Of a DNA stretch of 64,000 nucleotides, positions 38,184 through 47,410 are shown piece by piece. This DNA is from Pseudomonas sp. (GTDB taxonomy: Bacteria > Pseudomonadota > Gammaproteobacteria > Pseudomonadales > Pseudomonadaceae). Location of the stretch: the NCBI RefSeq assembly GCF_030690725.1, contig NZ_JAUYGD010000066.1, forward strand, positions 1 through 64,000. Direction: 5' to 3'. Below the pieces are notes generated by a model that had not been told where the DNA came from, did no database searches, and saw nothing but the letters and a program-made list of their open reading frames with translations. Made by a program: the position numbers and the translations under genes. How positions within the stretch are numbered: position 1 is the first letter of the stretch; each line of letters starts with the position of its first letter.

Positions 38184-40043
38184 CTAGTCAAATAACCCTA
38201 GCTGGCCATTGGTCGCGGTGGGGGCATCAGCATGCACAGCCGCAGGTGCATTGGCCAACCGCTCAGCCAGCCCCGCTGCCCGCTCCGCGCGGGTGGCCAC
38301 GGCCTCGCTTAAACGCGGCGGCAAAGCCCAGATTTCCACCTTGTGTTTGGCGCGGGTGATGCCGGTGTAGAACAGGCTGCGGCTTAGCAATGGGCTGGGT
38401 TGCTCGGGCAACACCAGCAGCACTTCGGCGAATTCCGAGCCCTGGCTTTTGTGCACGGTCATGGCGAAGGCGCTGTCGTGGCTGGGCAAGCGCGCCGGGG
38501 CGAAGGGGCGGTAGCCTTCTTCACCCTCAAAAAACACTCGCAGGCCGTACTCAGTGTGTAGGCAGATACCGATATCGCCGTTAAACAAGCCAAGGGCGTA
38601 GTCGTTCTGCCGCACCATCACTGGCCGACCAACGTACCAGCGCTCGCGGCTGGCAACATGACTGCGGCGCTTGATCCGTGCCTCCAAGGCCTCGTTGATC
38701 CCAGCCACGCCCCAGGCACCTTCACGCTGGGCGCAAAGCGCGCGGAAGGTATTGAACGCGGCGAAGGCCGCAGCAGGGTCGGCACTTTTGGCAGCGCTGA
38801 TATAGGGCGCGTAGCCCTGATCCAGACGCTCCAGCAGCTCGTTGGGCGTCGGCTGGGCATTCCAGGCCAAGTCGTGGCGGTCTTCCTTGAGCAGGTTCAG
38901 CGTACCGCTGACATCGCCGCTATTAATCCGCCGCGCCAATTCACCAATGCCGCTGTCGCCGGCAAAGCGGTGGCTGTGGGTCAGCAGTACCACGGCGTCG
39001 CCCAGTTGCGAGCTGGGTTGGCTGACCTGCACCTGCTGGCCGGTGATACGTTGCAGCTCGCTGGCGGCCTGAGCATCAAAGCCACGGCCCTCGCAGAGTT
39101 CGGCAAACACCGCGCCGGCTTCCACGGCGCACAGCTGGTCCTTGTCGCCGAGCAGGATCAGCCGCGCAGTGGGCGGCAGTGCATCGAGCAGCTTGGCCAT
39201 CAGCGCCAGATCGACCATCGAGGCTTCGTCCACCACCAGCACGTCCAGCGCCAGCGGGTTGGCAGCGTGATGCCGCACCTGCGGGCTGTCGCCCCGGCTT
39301 CCGAGCAGGCGGTGCAAGGTGCGCGCCTCATCGGGCAGCGCGGCTTTGATCGCCTCGCTGACCGGCAATTCGGCTTTGGCATTACGAATGGCTTCGGCCA
39401 TCCGCGCGGCGGCCTTGCCCGTTGGCGCGGCCAGGCCGATGGCCAGCGGAGCGCCGCCCGGATGTTCGCAGCCAGGTTGTTCTAATAACGCGGCGAGCAG
39501 ACGCACCACAGTGGTGGTTTTGCCGGTGCCGGGGCCGCCGGAGATCACCGCCAGCTTACGCCGTACCGCTTGTGCGGCGGCCAGGCGCTGCCAGTCGGGT
39601 TGTTGCTGCCCCGCCTGTGATAAAGAGTTGAAAGCAAATAGCCGGGCCAGGCTTTCGCTCAATTGCGCCTCATCCACTACCGGCAAATCGGCTGCACGCC
39701 GCAACAACTGTTCGGCCAATTGACGTTCGTAGGCCTGGTAGCGCGCCAGATAGAGGCGGCCGTGTTCGAGAATCAGCGGGGTGAAATCACCGTCGCCGCC
39801 CACCAGGGCCGAGGCCTCAAGCTGAGCTTGCCATTCACCCAGCGCCGGCACGTTAAACGCGTGCTCGGGCCAGGGCCGCTGCCCGGCCAATCGCGCCAGT
39901 GGCAGGCACACATCGCCTTTATCCAACGCCATACACAGCAACGCCGCCGAGGCCAGCACCACAGGTGACGCCGTAGGATCAAGGCGCTGCAGGCTGTCGA
40001 CCAGCGCGCGTTCCAATGGGCCAAGGGGTAGATCAGACAGCAT
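38184..40043 (-). CDS. recD: Exodeoxyribonuclease V alpha subunit RecD
   Basis: A 619-residue superfamily 1 helicase. Walker A is GGPGTGKTT (169-177), Walker B is VLVVDEASMVDLALMA, and the C-terminal motifs FAMTVHKSQGSEF and LFYTGITRAK (motifs V/VI) are present. RecD drives 5'-3' unwinding in RecBCD and responds to Chi. ATG at 40043 (MLSDLPLGPL) is chosen; codons upstream run into a REP hairpin. It is separated from recB by 174 bases filled with palindromes, unlike the overlapping recC-recB junction. Confidence 0.93.
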   Translation of the reverse strand: MLSDLPLGPLERALVDSLQRLDPTASPVVLASAALLCMALDKGDVCLPLARLAGQRPWPEHAFNVPALGEWQAQLEASALVGGDGDFTPLILEHGRLYLARYQAYERQLAEQLLRRAADLPVVDEAQLSESLARLFAFNSLSQAGQQQPDWQRLAAAQAVRRKLAVISGGPGTGKTTTVVRLLAALLEQPGCEHPGGAPLAIGLAAPTGKAAARMAEAIRNAKAELPVSEAIKAALPDEARTLHRLLGSRGDSPQVRHHAANPLALDVLVVDEASMVDLALMAKLLDALPPTARLILLGDKDQLCAVEAGAVFAELCEGRGFDAQAASELQRITGQQVQVSQPSSQLGDAVVLLTHSHRFAGDSGIGELARRINSGDVSGTLNLLKEDRHDLAWNAQPTPNELLERLDQGYAPYISAAKSADPAAAFAAFNTFRALCAQREGAWGVAGINEALEARIKRRSHVASRERWYVGRPVMVRQNDYALGLFNGDIGICLHTEYGLRVFFEGEEGYRPFAPARLPSHDSAFAMTVHKSQGSEFAEVLLVLPEQPSPLLSRSLFYTGITRAKHKVEIWALPPRLSEAVATRAERAAGLAERLANAPAAVHADAPTATNGQLGLFD

Positions 40044-40055
40044 GGCGATACCCCT

Positions 40056-40122
40056 GTAGGAGCGGGCCATGCCCGCGATGGTTTTGCGCTGCCACATTTT
40101 CGCGGGCATGGCCCGCTCCTAC
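40056..40122. repeat. Perfect REP palindrome upstream of recD
   Basis: Positions 40056-40078 and 40100-40122 form a perfect 23-bp stem (core GTAGGAGCGGGCCATGCCCG) with a 21-base loop. On the minus strand it ends only 12 bases before the recD start codon, so it abuts the ribosome-binding site. Confidence 0.85.
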
Positions 40123-40139
40123 GCAAGATCCATAGCTCG

Positions 40140-40208
40140 CAGCCCGGATGCAAGCCGGGGCATGCGTGAGGCGGTACGATGACCTTTCCCGGATGGCATC
40201 CGGGCTAC
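40140..40208. repeat. REP-type palindrome (CAGCCCGGATG family) after recB
   Basis: AGCCCGGATG and CATCCGGGCT arms bracket about 50 bases. Same family as 24795-24880 and 25595-25661. Together with the adjacent REP it occupies almost the whole recB-recD gap. Confidence 0.7.
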
Positions 40209-40217
40209 GAAGCGGCA

Positions 40218-43200
40218 TCATCGGCCCTCCGCAAACAAGGTATCCAGCGCATCGAGCAGCCCATCGCTGGGCCGCGAAAAATACACCCCGGCGCTCGGCA
40301 TGCCGCGCAGAAACAGGTAATAGGCGCCGCCCAGTTGGTCATTGCTGAAGTCGTCCAGGCGCTGACGCAGAAAGCGCCGCAACGCCACCAGATAGATCAG
40401 GTATTGCAGGTAGTAATGCTCGGCGGCCAGGGCTTGCAGCAGTCGTTCGCCGCCGTAGTAGCTGGCGTCCGGGCCGAGCCAGTTGGACTTGTAGTCGGCG
40501 ATATACCAGCGCCCATCGTGCTCGAAGGTCAGGTCGATAAAGCCCTTGAGAAAGCCCTTGAGGCTGTCGAATTCCAGCCGCGCCGCTGCCTCGCGCATCG
40601 GTGCCGCCAGGCCATGGGCCGGGTCGCAGAGAATGGCGCGCAGGCGCTGCACATCCAACCCTGCCAGAGGGAAGGTAAAGCCCAGCTCAGGCAAACGCCG
40701 CGCCGGGTTGAGGCCGGCGAGGGTCAGGCCATTGCCATCCAGATCAGCGTCGATCACCAGTTGCAGGTGGGCCAGCGCCACCGTCTGCCAGTCGCTGCTG
40801 ATACCGTGGCCGCTTAGCCCCGGCTCGATCAGCTCAGCCAGCGCGCCTTTGCCGCGCGCCCAGTCTTCGAGAATGGCGTGCAGGCAAGTACCGGCACGCG
40901 CACCACGGGGGAAGGCAAAGAAGCCGCTGCCCGGCTCGCTGGCATCCGGCAGCACCAGGCCGTCACGGTCCGGCGCTTCCATATGCATACCGGCGGCCAG
41001 CCCGGAGAAGCTGCCGATGCGCCAGGCGCTGTGCAGGCTGCGTTGCAGGCTGGCGAGTTGCTGCGGGGCTGGGGCACGCTGCTCATCGGCGGCGCTGGCC
41101 TCACCCTCACGCAGCGGCTGGATAATCATCTGGCCCTGGCTGCTGGCGATCAGTTGTTCAATTTCTGCACGCAAACCCTGCGGGCTAAGGCTTTGCAGAT
41201 GACCAGCCAGCTCGGCCAAGGCATCCTCACCCGGCAACGCGCGGCCGTGCAGCAGCCAGGCCAGAGCGCTGCTGTGCAGGCCGCTGTCACCGAGGGTGCC
41301 GTCCTTTTTCGGTTTGCAGTCCACCGGCCCCCAGTGCAGCCACAGGCGATCCCGCGCACGGGTCAGGGCCACATAGGTGAGGCGCAGTTTTTCGGCGAAA
41401 CGCTCATGACGGGCGCGCTCGCGGTGTGTGTCGAGCTGTTCGCTGCCGAGGTCCAGCAGCGGCGTGCCGTCGTCGGCGTGGCAGCTGATGTCTTCATGCT
41501 GGCGCAGCAGCGCGCCGTCCCACAGGTAGGGGCAGAACACCAGCGGGTATTCCAGGCCCTTGGAGGTGTGGATGGTGACGATCTGCACCCGTTCGGCATC
41601 GCTTTCCAGACGCAGCAGGGCGTCTTCGCCGTGGGCCTCAGCGCTGCGCTGGGCGTTGAACCAGGCGATTAATTGCTCCAGACCGGGGCGTTGCAGGCTT
41701 TCGGTTTGCAGCAGTTCGGCCAGGTGCAGCAGGTTGGTCAGGCGCCGTTCGCCATCGACCAACGCCAGCAGGCGCTGGGCCACCTGTTGCTCATCCAGCC
41801 AGGCGCGGAAGGCGCGCATAAAGCCCTGTTGCTGCCAGAGTTGATGGTAGCGTTCGGCGGCTTCGCGCTCGCGGTCCCAGGCTTGAGCGTCCTCACTGCA
41901 GGCGGCGAGATCGGCGGCACTACGACCCAGCAAACGGCTGGCCAGGGCATAACGCAATGCGCCCTCGCGGCCCGGCTCGGCATAGGCGGCGAGCACGGCG
42001 GACAGCTCATCGGCCTCCTCGCTGTGCCAGACGTTCTCCTTGCCTCGGCGCACGCTGGGCACACCACGGGCGGCCAGCTCGGCGGCCACTTCACCGGCCT
42101 GACGGTGACTGGCCACCAGCACAGCGATATCCCCGCCCTTGAGCGGTGTGCGCGTGCCATCCTGGTCAAAATAGGCCTGGCCCTGACTACTGGCGCTGAG
42201 CACCGCCGCAATGCGCCGCGCCGTATCCCGTGCCACCAATACGCCCGCTTCGCCCTTGCCCAGGTAGTCGTTATCCAGCCAGACCAATGCCAGCGGTGCG
42301 TCGGTTTCATCCTCAATACGCGGCAATACCAGTTGCGCCCGCGCCTTGCTGCTGGCCCCGACCTGTTGGTAAGCCAAGCCTTTCTCGGCAAAGGGCATGG
42401 ACCGGTCGAACAGCTGATTCAGCGCGGCGATCAGCTCAGGCGTGGAGCGGTGGTTGGTGGCCAGGCTGTACTGGCGCGCGGCTTCACTGCGGGCCTTGAG
42501 GTAGGTCGCCAGATCCGCACCACGGAAGGCGTAGATGGCCTGCTTGGGGTCGCCGACAAAACACAGGTCGCCGGCGTCCTGATAAATACGGTGAAACACC
42601 CGGTACTGCACCGGGTCGGTGTCCTGAAACTCATCGATCAACGCCACCGGATACTGCGCACGCAGGGTGCTCGCCAGGTGCTCGCCGCCCTCGCTCTGCA
42701 AAGCCTGCTGCAGTTTGTTAAGCAGATCGTCAAAGGCCAGCAGCCGCTGCGCCGCCTTGCGCGCGGGCAGTTGCTCGTTGAGTTGATGGATCAAACGCAC
42801 CTGCAGATCGATCAGGCGTTGCTCGGCCTCGGGTTGCGCGGCGTCGAGGGCATCGCAGAGTTCCTGTAGCGCAGCGGCCAGCGGATTGGCCGGGGCTTCG
42901 CAGCCCTTCTTGCTGGCCTTGTTCAAGCCTTCGCGGGCCAGGCGGCGATGCGCTTCGGTCTTGCTGAACAGCGCAGCGGCGTCGCTGAAATAACCGTCCA
43001 GCTCGGCCTGCCAAACGCCCAGCTTGGCTGGGTTGCACATATTGCTCTTGAAGCCATCGAAGGCCTTGAGCTGCGCCAGCCAGCCGGCGCTTTCACTCAA
43101 CCAGAGGCGCTGCGTCTGCTGCCAGGCGGCGCGTAGGGCGCTCATTTCACTGCGCGTGCCCGGTTGCGGCTCGATGCGCAGGTACGGCTTGCCCAGGTGA

Positions 43201-43763
43201 TTGCGCAGGCGCTGACGCAGAACTTGCGGGGTGATCTTCTGCTGCACCAGAAACGCCGCCCACTCCGGCTCGGCGCTGGCCAGCTCATGGCGCCAGAGGT
43301 CGGCGAGCAGGGCGTCGATAATTTCGCGGTCGTCGTGGGTCAGTTCGTTGTCGAAATCGCCACCCGCTTCAAACGCGGCGTCCTGCAAGGCGCGCTGGCA
43401 GAAGCCGTGGATGGTGAAGATCGCCGCCTCGTCGAAACCATGTACCGCCAGGAGCAAACGCCGATGACTGGCGGCATCCGGATACTGGGCATGCAGCTCG
43501 TTTAGCAACGCGTCGTCGCCAGGCCCCTGTTCGTAGACCACCAGCAGCTCGGCCAGACGTTTACGAATGCGCTCGCGCAGCTCGGCGGTAGCGGCGGTGG
43601 TAAAGGTCACCACCAGACTCTGGCTGACGTTGAGCTGCTTCTCCAGCAACAGGCGCGCGTACAACGCGGTCAGGGTCCAGGTTTTGCCGGTGCCGGCGCT
43701 GGCCTCGATCAACGAACGGCCGGTGAAGCTGTCGTGCAGCAGGTTCAGGCTGGCGCTGCTCAT
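40218..43763 (-). CDS. recB: Exodeoxyribonuclease V beta subunit RecB
   Basis: A 1181-residue helicase-nuclease. Walker A EASAGTGKTWT (20-30), motif II ALIDEFQDTDPVQY, and motif VI LTYVALTRARDRLWLHWGP mark the 3'-5' UvrD-like helicase. The C-terminal nuclease motif ADYKSNWLG (Asp1090, Lys1092) is intact. RecB unwinds and degrades double-strand ends and loads RecA after Chi. Its ATG overlaps the recC stop by four bases. Confidence 0.96.
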   Translation of the reverse strand: MSSASLNLLHDSFTGRSLIEASAGTGKTWTLTALYARLLLEKQLNVSQSLVVTFTTAATAELRERIRKRLAELLVVYEQGPGDDALLNELHAQYPDAASHRRLLLAVHGFDEAAIFTIHGFCQRALQDAAFEAGGDFDNELTHDDREIIDALLADLWRHELASAEPEWAAFLVQQKITPQVLRQRLRNHLGKPYLRIEPQPGTRSEMSALRAAWQQTQRLWLSESAGWLAQLKAFDGFKSNMCNPAKLGVWQAELDGYFSDAAALFSKTEAHRRLAREGLNKASKKGCEAPANPLAAALQELCDALDAAQPEAEQRLIDLQVRLIHQLNEQLPARKAAQRLLAFDDLLNKLQQALQSEGGEHLASTLRAQYPVALIDEFQDTDPVQYRVFHRIYQDAGDLCFVGDPKQAIYAFRGADLATYLKARSEAARQYSLATNHRSTPELIAALNQLFDRSMPFAEKGLAYQQVGASSKARAQLVLPRIEDETDAPLALVWLDNDYLGKGEAGVLVARDTARRIAAVLSASSQGQAYFDQDGTRTPLKGGDIAVLVASHRQAGEVAAELAARGVPSVRRGKENVWHSEEADELSAVLAAYAEPGREGALRYALASRLLGRSAADLAACSEDAQAWDREREAAERYHQLWQQQGFMRAFRAWLDEQQVAQRLLALVDGERRLTNLLHLAELLQTESLQRPGLEQLIAWFNAQRSAEAHGEDALLRLESDAERVQIVTIHTSKGLEYPLVFCPYLWDGALLRQHEDISCHADDGTPLLDLGSEQLDTHRERARHERFAEKLRLTYVALTRARDRLWLHWGPVDCKPKKDGTLGDSGLHSSALAWLLHGRALPGEDALAELAGHLQSLSPQGLRAEIEQLIASSQGQMIIQPLREGEASAADEQRAPAPQQLASLQRSLHSAWRIGSFSGLAAGMHMEAPDRDGLVLPDASEPGSGFFAFPRGARAGTCLHAILEDWARGKGALAELIEPGLSGHGISSDWQTVALAHLQLVIDADLDGNGLTLAGLNPARRLPELGFTFPLAGLDVQRLRAILCDPAHGLAAPMREAAARLEFDSLKGFLKGFIDLTFEHDGRWYIADYKSNWLGPDASYYGGERLLQALAAEHYYLQYLIYLVALRRFLRQRLDDFSNDQLGGAYYLFLRGMPSAGVYFSRPSDGLLDALDTLFAEGR

Positions 43764-46700
43764 GCTTCGTCCTCGTCACTGCCTTGCAGGGCATCCAGCG
43801 CTGGGCCGTAGAGTTGTTCGGCCAGCGCTTCGAAGCGTTCGTCCAGCGGCTCACGGTCGCGGAAGGCTAGGGCGTTCCAGGGGTCTTGGCCTTCGCCGGT
43901 CATAAAGTCATTGCCTTGCCACATCACCCGCGCTTCGCTGCGGGCGGCGTCAATCGGCTCCTTGCGCCCAGGGTTGCGCCATTTGCGGGCAAAACCGTGG
44001 CTGCACTTGGCGAACAGCGGCAGCGGCTCGCATAACGCGCTTTTGTAGGCCTCCAGCCAGGGCAACAGCAGCTCACGGGCATTCGCCAACGCGCCCAGAC
44101 GCCATTCGCTTTTCGGCGAGAGCAGGCGGCTGTCGCGGCTGATCTCGGGACTGGCGGCGCAGTTGAGCAGCAGGTGACGCAGCCAGAACGGCGCCAGCTC
44201 CCAGGCGCCGAGATCCCGCAGGCGGTAGTCGAACAGCCCGGCACTGGTCACGCCATCCAGCCAGCCGTGGATGCGTACGCCGGCCAGCTCGATATCGACC
44301 AACAGCGGTTGCGGCGCGTCATCCGGGCGCTCATCGAACAGCGTCGGGGCAAAGGCGCGGATCGGCCCGCGAATCTGTCCCCAGTGCGCCTGACCCAGCT
44401 CGCCCACCGGCAGCCAGCCCGACGCGGCGGCTACGGCGCGCTCCTGACGTTCGCTCCAACCCTGCTCGATGGCCTGCAAGGCCAACTGACGCAGGCCATG
44501 CTGGCTGGTCCACTCGACACTGAACGGCTCGTCGCCGGCCAGGGTTTCCTCGCTCTGCGCCAGGCGCAGGCCGAGGCGCTGTTCCAGCAGGTAGCGCGCC
44601 GGGTGTTTAAAGCAGTGAATCAGCTGGCTTGGTTCGATGCTTAACCAGTCCGCATCCGGCGCATCCAGAGCGCTGGCAAAGGGCGCGGGGGCTTGCACCG
44701 CCTGACTCAAGCGCTGCGCAGCGTGGAACCAGGGCGCGGCAAAGCCGGCATGGCGGTTGCCGGCGAAGTTGCCTGGCGCGAAGGGCTGCAACGGGTGGTG
44801 ATGGGTGATATGGGCGCTGGCTCGTTTCTGGCCGGTCTGCTCGTCGCGGCTAAAGCCCCTCCCACAATCACCTTCACAAACAGCGGTGAGGTCGACCACA
44901 TCCAGCAGTTCACTGACCAGCACCGAGGGCGGCAGCTCGGCGTTGCTGCGCGGGTCGCGGCCGACGTAACTCAGGTATAGGCCGCCACGGGCCGAAAGCA
45001 GGGTTTCCAGCAGCAGGTAGCGGTCATCCAGACGGCGTGCGCGGTCGCCACGGCGGGGCTTCTGGCTGATCAGATCGAAACCGGCGGCGGGGGTGCGCCG
45101 TGGCAGCGCACCGTCATCCAGGCCGAGCAGGCAGACCAGACGGAACGGCAGGCTGCGCATCGGCACCATGGTGCAGAAGGTCACCGCACCAGTGAGAAAA
45201 CCCGAGGCGGCGCTGCCCTGCTCCAAGGCAGCGGTCAGCTGCTGACGAATCAGCGCCAGCTCAATCGGCCGCTCAACCCCCGAGGCCTCGCCCTGCTCCT
45301 TGAGCGCGGCGCAGGCCTTGGACAGCAGTAACAGGGTCTCGCCGGCCTCGCGCTCATCAAACAGCTGATCGATCAGCCCTTGCAGGCTCTCGGCCCATTC
45401 GCCCAGGGCGCGCGGCCGTTGCAGGCTCTGCGCCAGAACGGCCAGGCGCTCGACAAAACCCGCCAACCGCCCAAGCAGTTGTGCGCGGCCGCCTTCCAGC
45501 GCATCCAGCGGCCAACTGTCGCCCAGCAACGGTGCTGCCAGGCCTGCTAATTGCGGCGGCGCGGCAAAGCCCAGTAGCAGGCGATCCAGCCCTTGCCGCC
45601 AGGTAAAGGCCGCATCCGCCGGCAGGCCCAGTTGCTCGCGGTGCGTTGCATCGCGGCCCCAGCGCACGCCGGCGTCGCGCAACCAGTCGCGCAGCAGCGG
45701 TAAGTCTTCTGCCTCAATACCGACGCGGCGGGCGATGGCCGGCTGTTCCAGCCAGGCAAGGATTTCCTCGGCGGCGAAGCGGCTGTCCGGCAGCGCCAGC
45801 AGGTTGAGGAAGGCTTCGATCAGCGGGATTTCCGCACGCAGGCTGCGGTCGGCCAGGCTGAAAGGAATGCGCGGCACACCTTCGCGGGGGGCGAACACCG
45901 CCTCGATATAGGGCGCGTAACGCTCGATATCCGGGGTCAGCACCACCACCTGATCCGGAGTCAGGCCAGGCTCGGCGGCAAAGCGCGCGAGCAGCTGGTC
46001 ATGCAGGATTTCCACCTCGCGCAGCGGCGAGTGGGCGACGTGCAGCTCCAGCGAGCGGTCGTCTTCGCGCAGCAGCAAACGTTCATCGGCGGTGCGGGTG
46101 CACAGGCGCAGGATGTCGTTCTGCAATGCCTGCAACAGGCTGGCGTCGTGCAGATCAACGTCTTCGGAATACAGGCCGATTTCCTGACTGCCCTCGCTGG
46201 AAGCAAGGCTAAACAAGCTGTCGAAAAAGTCGCGACCCTGCTTGCCCAGGCTTGCCAATAACGGATGGCCGACATCCAAATACCAATCGTCCGGACTGAG
46301 TTCGGGTTGTCTGGCCAACTCACGGATATCGCGAATCTCCCCCCAGGCTTCGCGGCACGGGTTAAGGGCGAAAACAATCACCTGGGTATGCCGCGCCAGG
46401 CCTTCGAGCACGCGCATATGGTGCGGCGGCAGCGAGCTGATGCCGAACACCAGCACGCGCTCGGGCAGCCCGGCGATGGGCGTGGCGTCATACAGGCGGG
46501 TGAGCAGCTCTTCCAGCAGACGCGCGCGGTGCGGGTGGCCGTCTTTGGTCAGCTCACGCCAGAGCAGCGCCTGCCAGCCTTCATCCGGGCCGAGATCGAG
46601 CAAGTCGTTGCGCTCCCAGCTGGCCAACCAATCGTCGCGATACAGCAGGTATTGGTCGAATACGTCGGCGATCTTCACGGCTAATGACAGCCTGCGGCGT

Positions 46701-47056
46701 TCATCGCCACCTTCCAGGTAATGCGCCAGGCGCGGCGCTTCGGCCAGGTGAGCCGGTTCGCACAGCCAGTCATACAGGCGCCAGCTCAGGCTGCTGGGAC
46801 TAAAAGCCGATTGCTCCGGCAGCTGGCCCAAAGCCAGGCGCGACAAGTCCCAGACAAACTTGGCCGGCAGCTGCACCTCCAGCTGCATGGCGATGCCCTG
46901 CTTGCGCGCCAGCTCCAGAGTCAACCAGCGCCCCATGCCCTGGCTCGGTACCACCACCAACGCCGGCGCAAAGGGCTCGCGCATCGGCGTGGCGAGCAGG
47001 GTGGTGGCCAGCTCGCCAAGGGTTTCCAGATCGGGGGCGTGGTAGAGAGTGAGCAT
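43760..47056 (-). CDS. recC: Exodeoxyribonuclease V gamma subunit RecC, with in-frame REP insertion
   Basis: A 1098-residue RecBCD scaffold and Chi-recognition subunit. It begins LTLYHAPDLETLGELATTLL and has VVVPSQGMGRWLTLELA, VFGISSLPPHHMRVLEGLA and VPMRSLPFRLVCLLGLDDGALPR, all family landmarks. Residues 731-738 (CGRGFSRD) are encoded by a REP half-site, within a non-conserved stretch of about 25 residues between SVLVSELLD and HHPLQPF. The frame is uninterrupted, so the protein is probably functional. First gene of the recCBD operon. Confidence 0.94.
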   Translation of the reverse strand: MLTLYHAPDLETLGELATTLLATPMREPFAPALVVVPSQGMGRWLTLELARKQGIAMQLEVQLPAKFVWDLSRLALGQLPEQSAFSPSSLSWRLYDWLCEPAHLAEAPRLAHYLEGGDERRRLSLAVKIADVFDQYLLYRDDWLASWERNDLLDLGPDEGWQALLWRELTKDGHPHRARLLEELLTRLYDATPIAGLPERVLVFGISSLPPHHMRVLEGLARHTQVIVFALNPCREAWGEIRDIRELARQPELSPDDWYLDVGHPLLASLGKQGRDFFDSLFSLASSEGSQEIGLYSEDVDLHDASLLQALQNDILRLCTRTADERLLLREDDRSLELHVAHSPLREVEILHDQLLARFAAEPGLTPDQVVVLTPDIERYAPYIEAVFAPREGVPRIPFSLADRSLRAEIPLIEAFLNLLALPDSRFAAEEILAWLEQPAIARRVGIEAEDLPLLRDWLRDAGVRWGRDATHREQLGLPADAAFTWRQGLDRLLLGFAAPPQLAGLAAPLLGDSWPLDALEGGRAQLLGRLAGFVERLAVLAQSLQRPRALGEWAESLQGLIDQLFDEREAGETLLLLSKACAALKEQGEASGVERPIELALIRQQLTAALEQGSAASGFLTGAVTFCTMVPMRSLPFRLVCLLGLDDGALPRRTPAAGFDLISQKPRRGDRARRLDDRYLLLETLLSARGGLYLSYVGRDPRSNAELPPSVLVSELLDVVDLTAVCEGDCGRGFSRDEQTGQKRASAHITHHHPLQPFAPGNFAGNRHAGFAAPWFHAAQRLSQAVQAPAPFASALDAPDADWLSIEPSQLIHCFKHPARYLLEQRLGLRLAQSEETLAGDEPFSVEWTSQHGLRQLALQAIEQGWSERQERAVAAASGWLPVGELGQAHWGQIRGPIRAFAPTLFDERPDDAPQPLLVDIELAGVRIHGWLDGVTSAGLFDYRLRDLGAWELAPFWLRHLLLNCAASPEISRDSRLLSPKSEWRLGALANARELLLPWLEAYKSALCEPLPLFAKCSHGFARKWRNPGRKEPIDAARSEARVMWQGNDFMTGEGQDPWNALAFRDREPLDERFEALAEQLYGPALDALQGSDEDEA
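44843..44866 (-). repeat. REP half-site inside recC
   Basis: On the minus strand these 24 bases begin TGTGGGAGGGGCTTTAGCCG. They match the extragenic REP arm at 18445-18468 with one difference. Here the core is translated in frame as CGRGFSRD within RecC. Confidence 0.85.
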
Positions 47057-47087
47057 CGGAGGGGGCGCTTCCGTTCAGTAGCGGGCA

Positions 47088-47229
47088 AGAACCTGCTTAC
47101 GATCTGCTGCGCGTCGGCCTGGCGGCGTTAAAAACAGCCTCGGAATGCTCATTTACAGCTCGTAAACTCCGCTTCCTCGGCCGTTTTTGCCTTGCCCGGC
47201 TCTAGCTCGCTAGATCGTAAACAGGTTCT
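47088..47229 (+). repeat. Dispersed palindromic repeat, copy C (142 bp, complete)
   Basis: Left end AGAACCTGCTTACGATCT and right end AGATCGTAAACAGGTTCT form 18-bp inverted repeats with one mismatch. Interior blocks GCTGCGCGTCGGCC, GTTAAAAACAGCCTCGG, GGAATGCTCATTTACA, CGTAAACTCCGCTTCC and GCTCTAGCTCGCT recur in copies B and D. The whole is an imperfect palindrome centred near TTTACAGCTCGTAAA. It lies 32 bases upstream of recC. The rest of the gap (47230-47410) has the upstream region of the Na/Pi gene and nothing else recognisable. Confidence 0.88.
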
Positions 47230-47410
47230 AAGGTTATCAGCTCACGCAGCCTGGCGGGATTACGCGACAGTCTGTGTCGCGCGCTGGCGCGGATGGCCAA
47301 CCCCAGCTAAAGCTAATTACAGGGCCTGCGCTTCTACAAGATGGGCCTTTATAACAAGTAAAAACCACGCGTCACGCTGCAACCGGGCTGACGCGCCAGG
47401 GAGCAGCACC

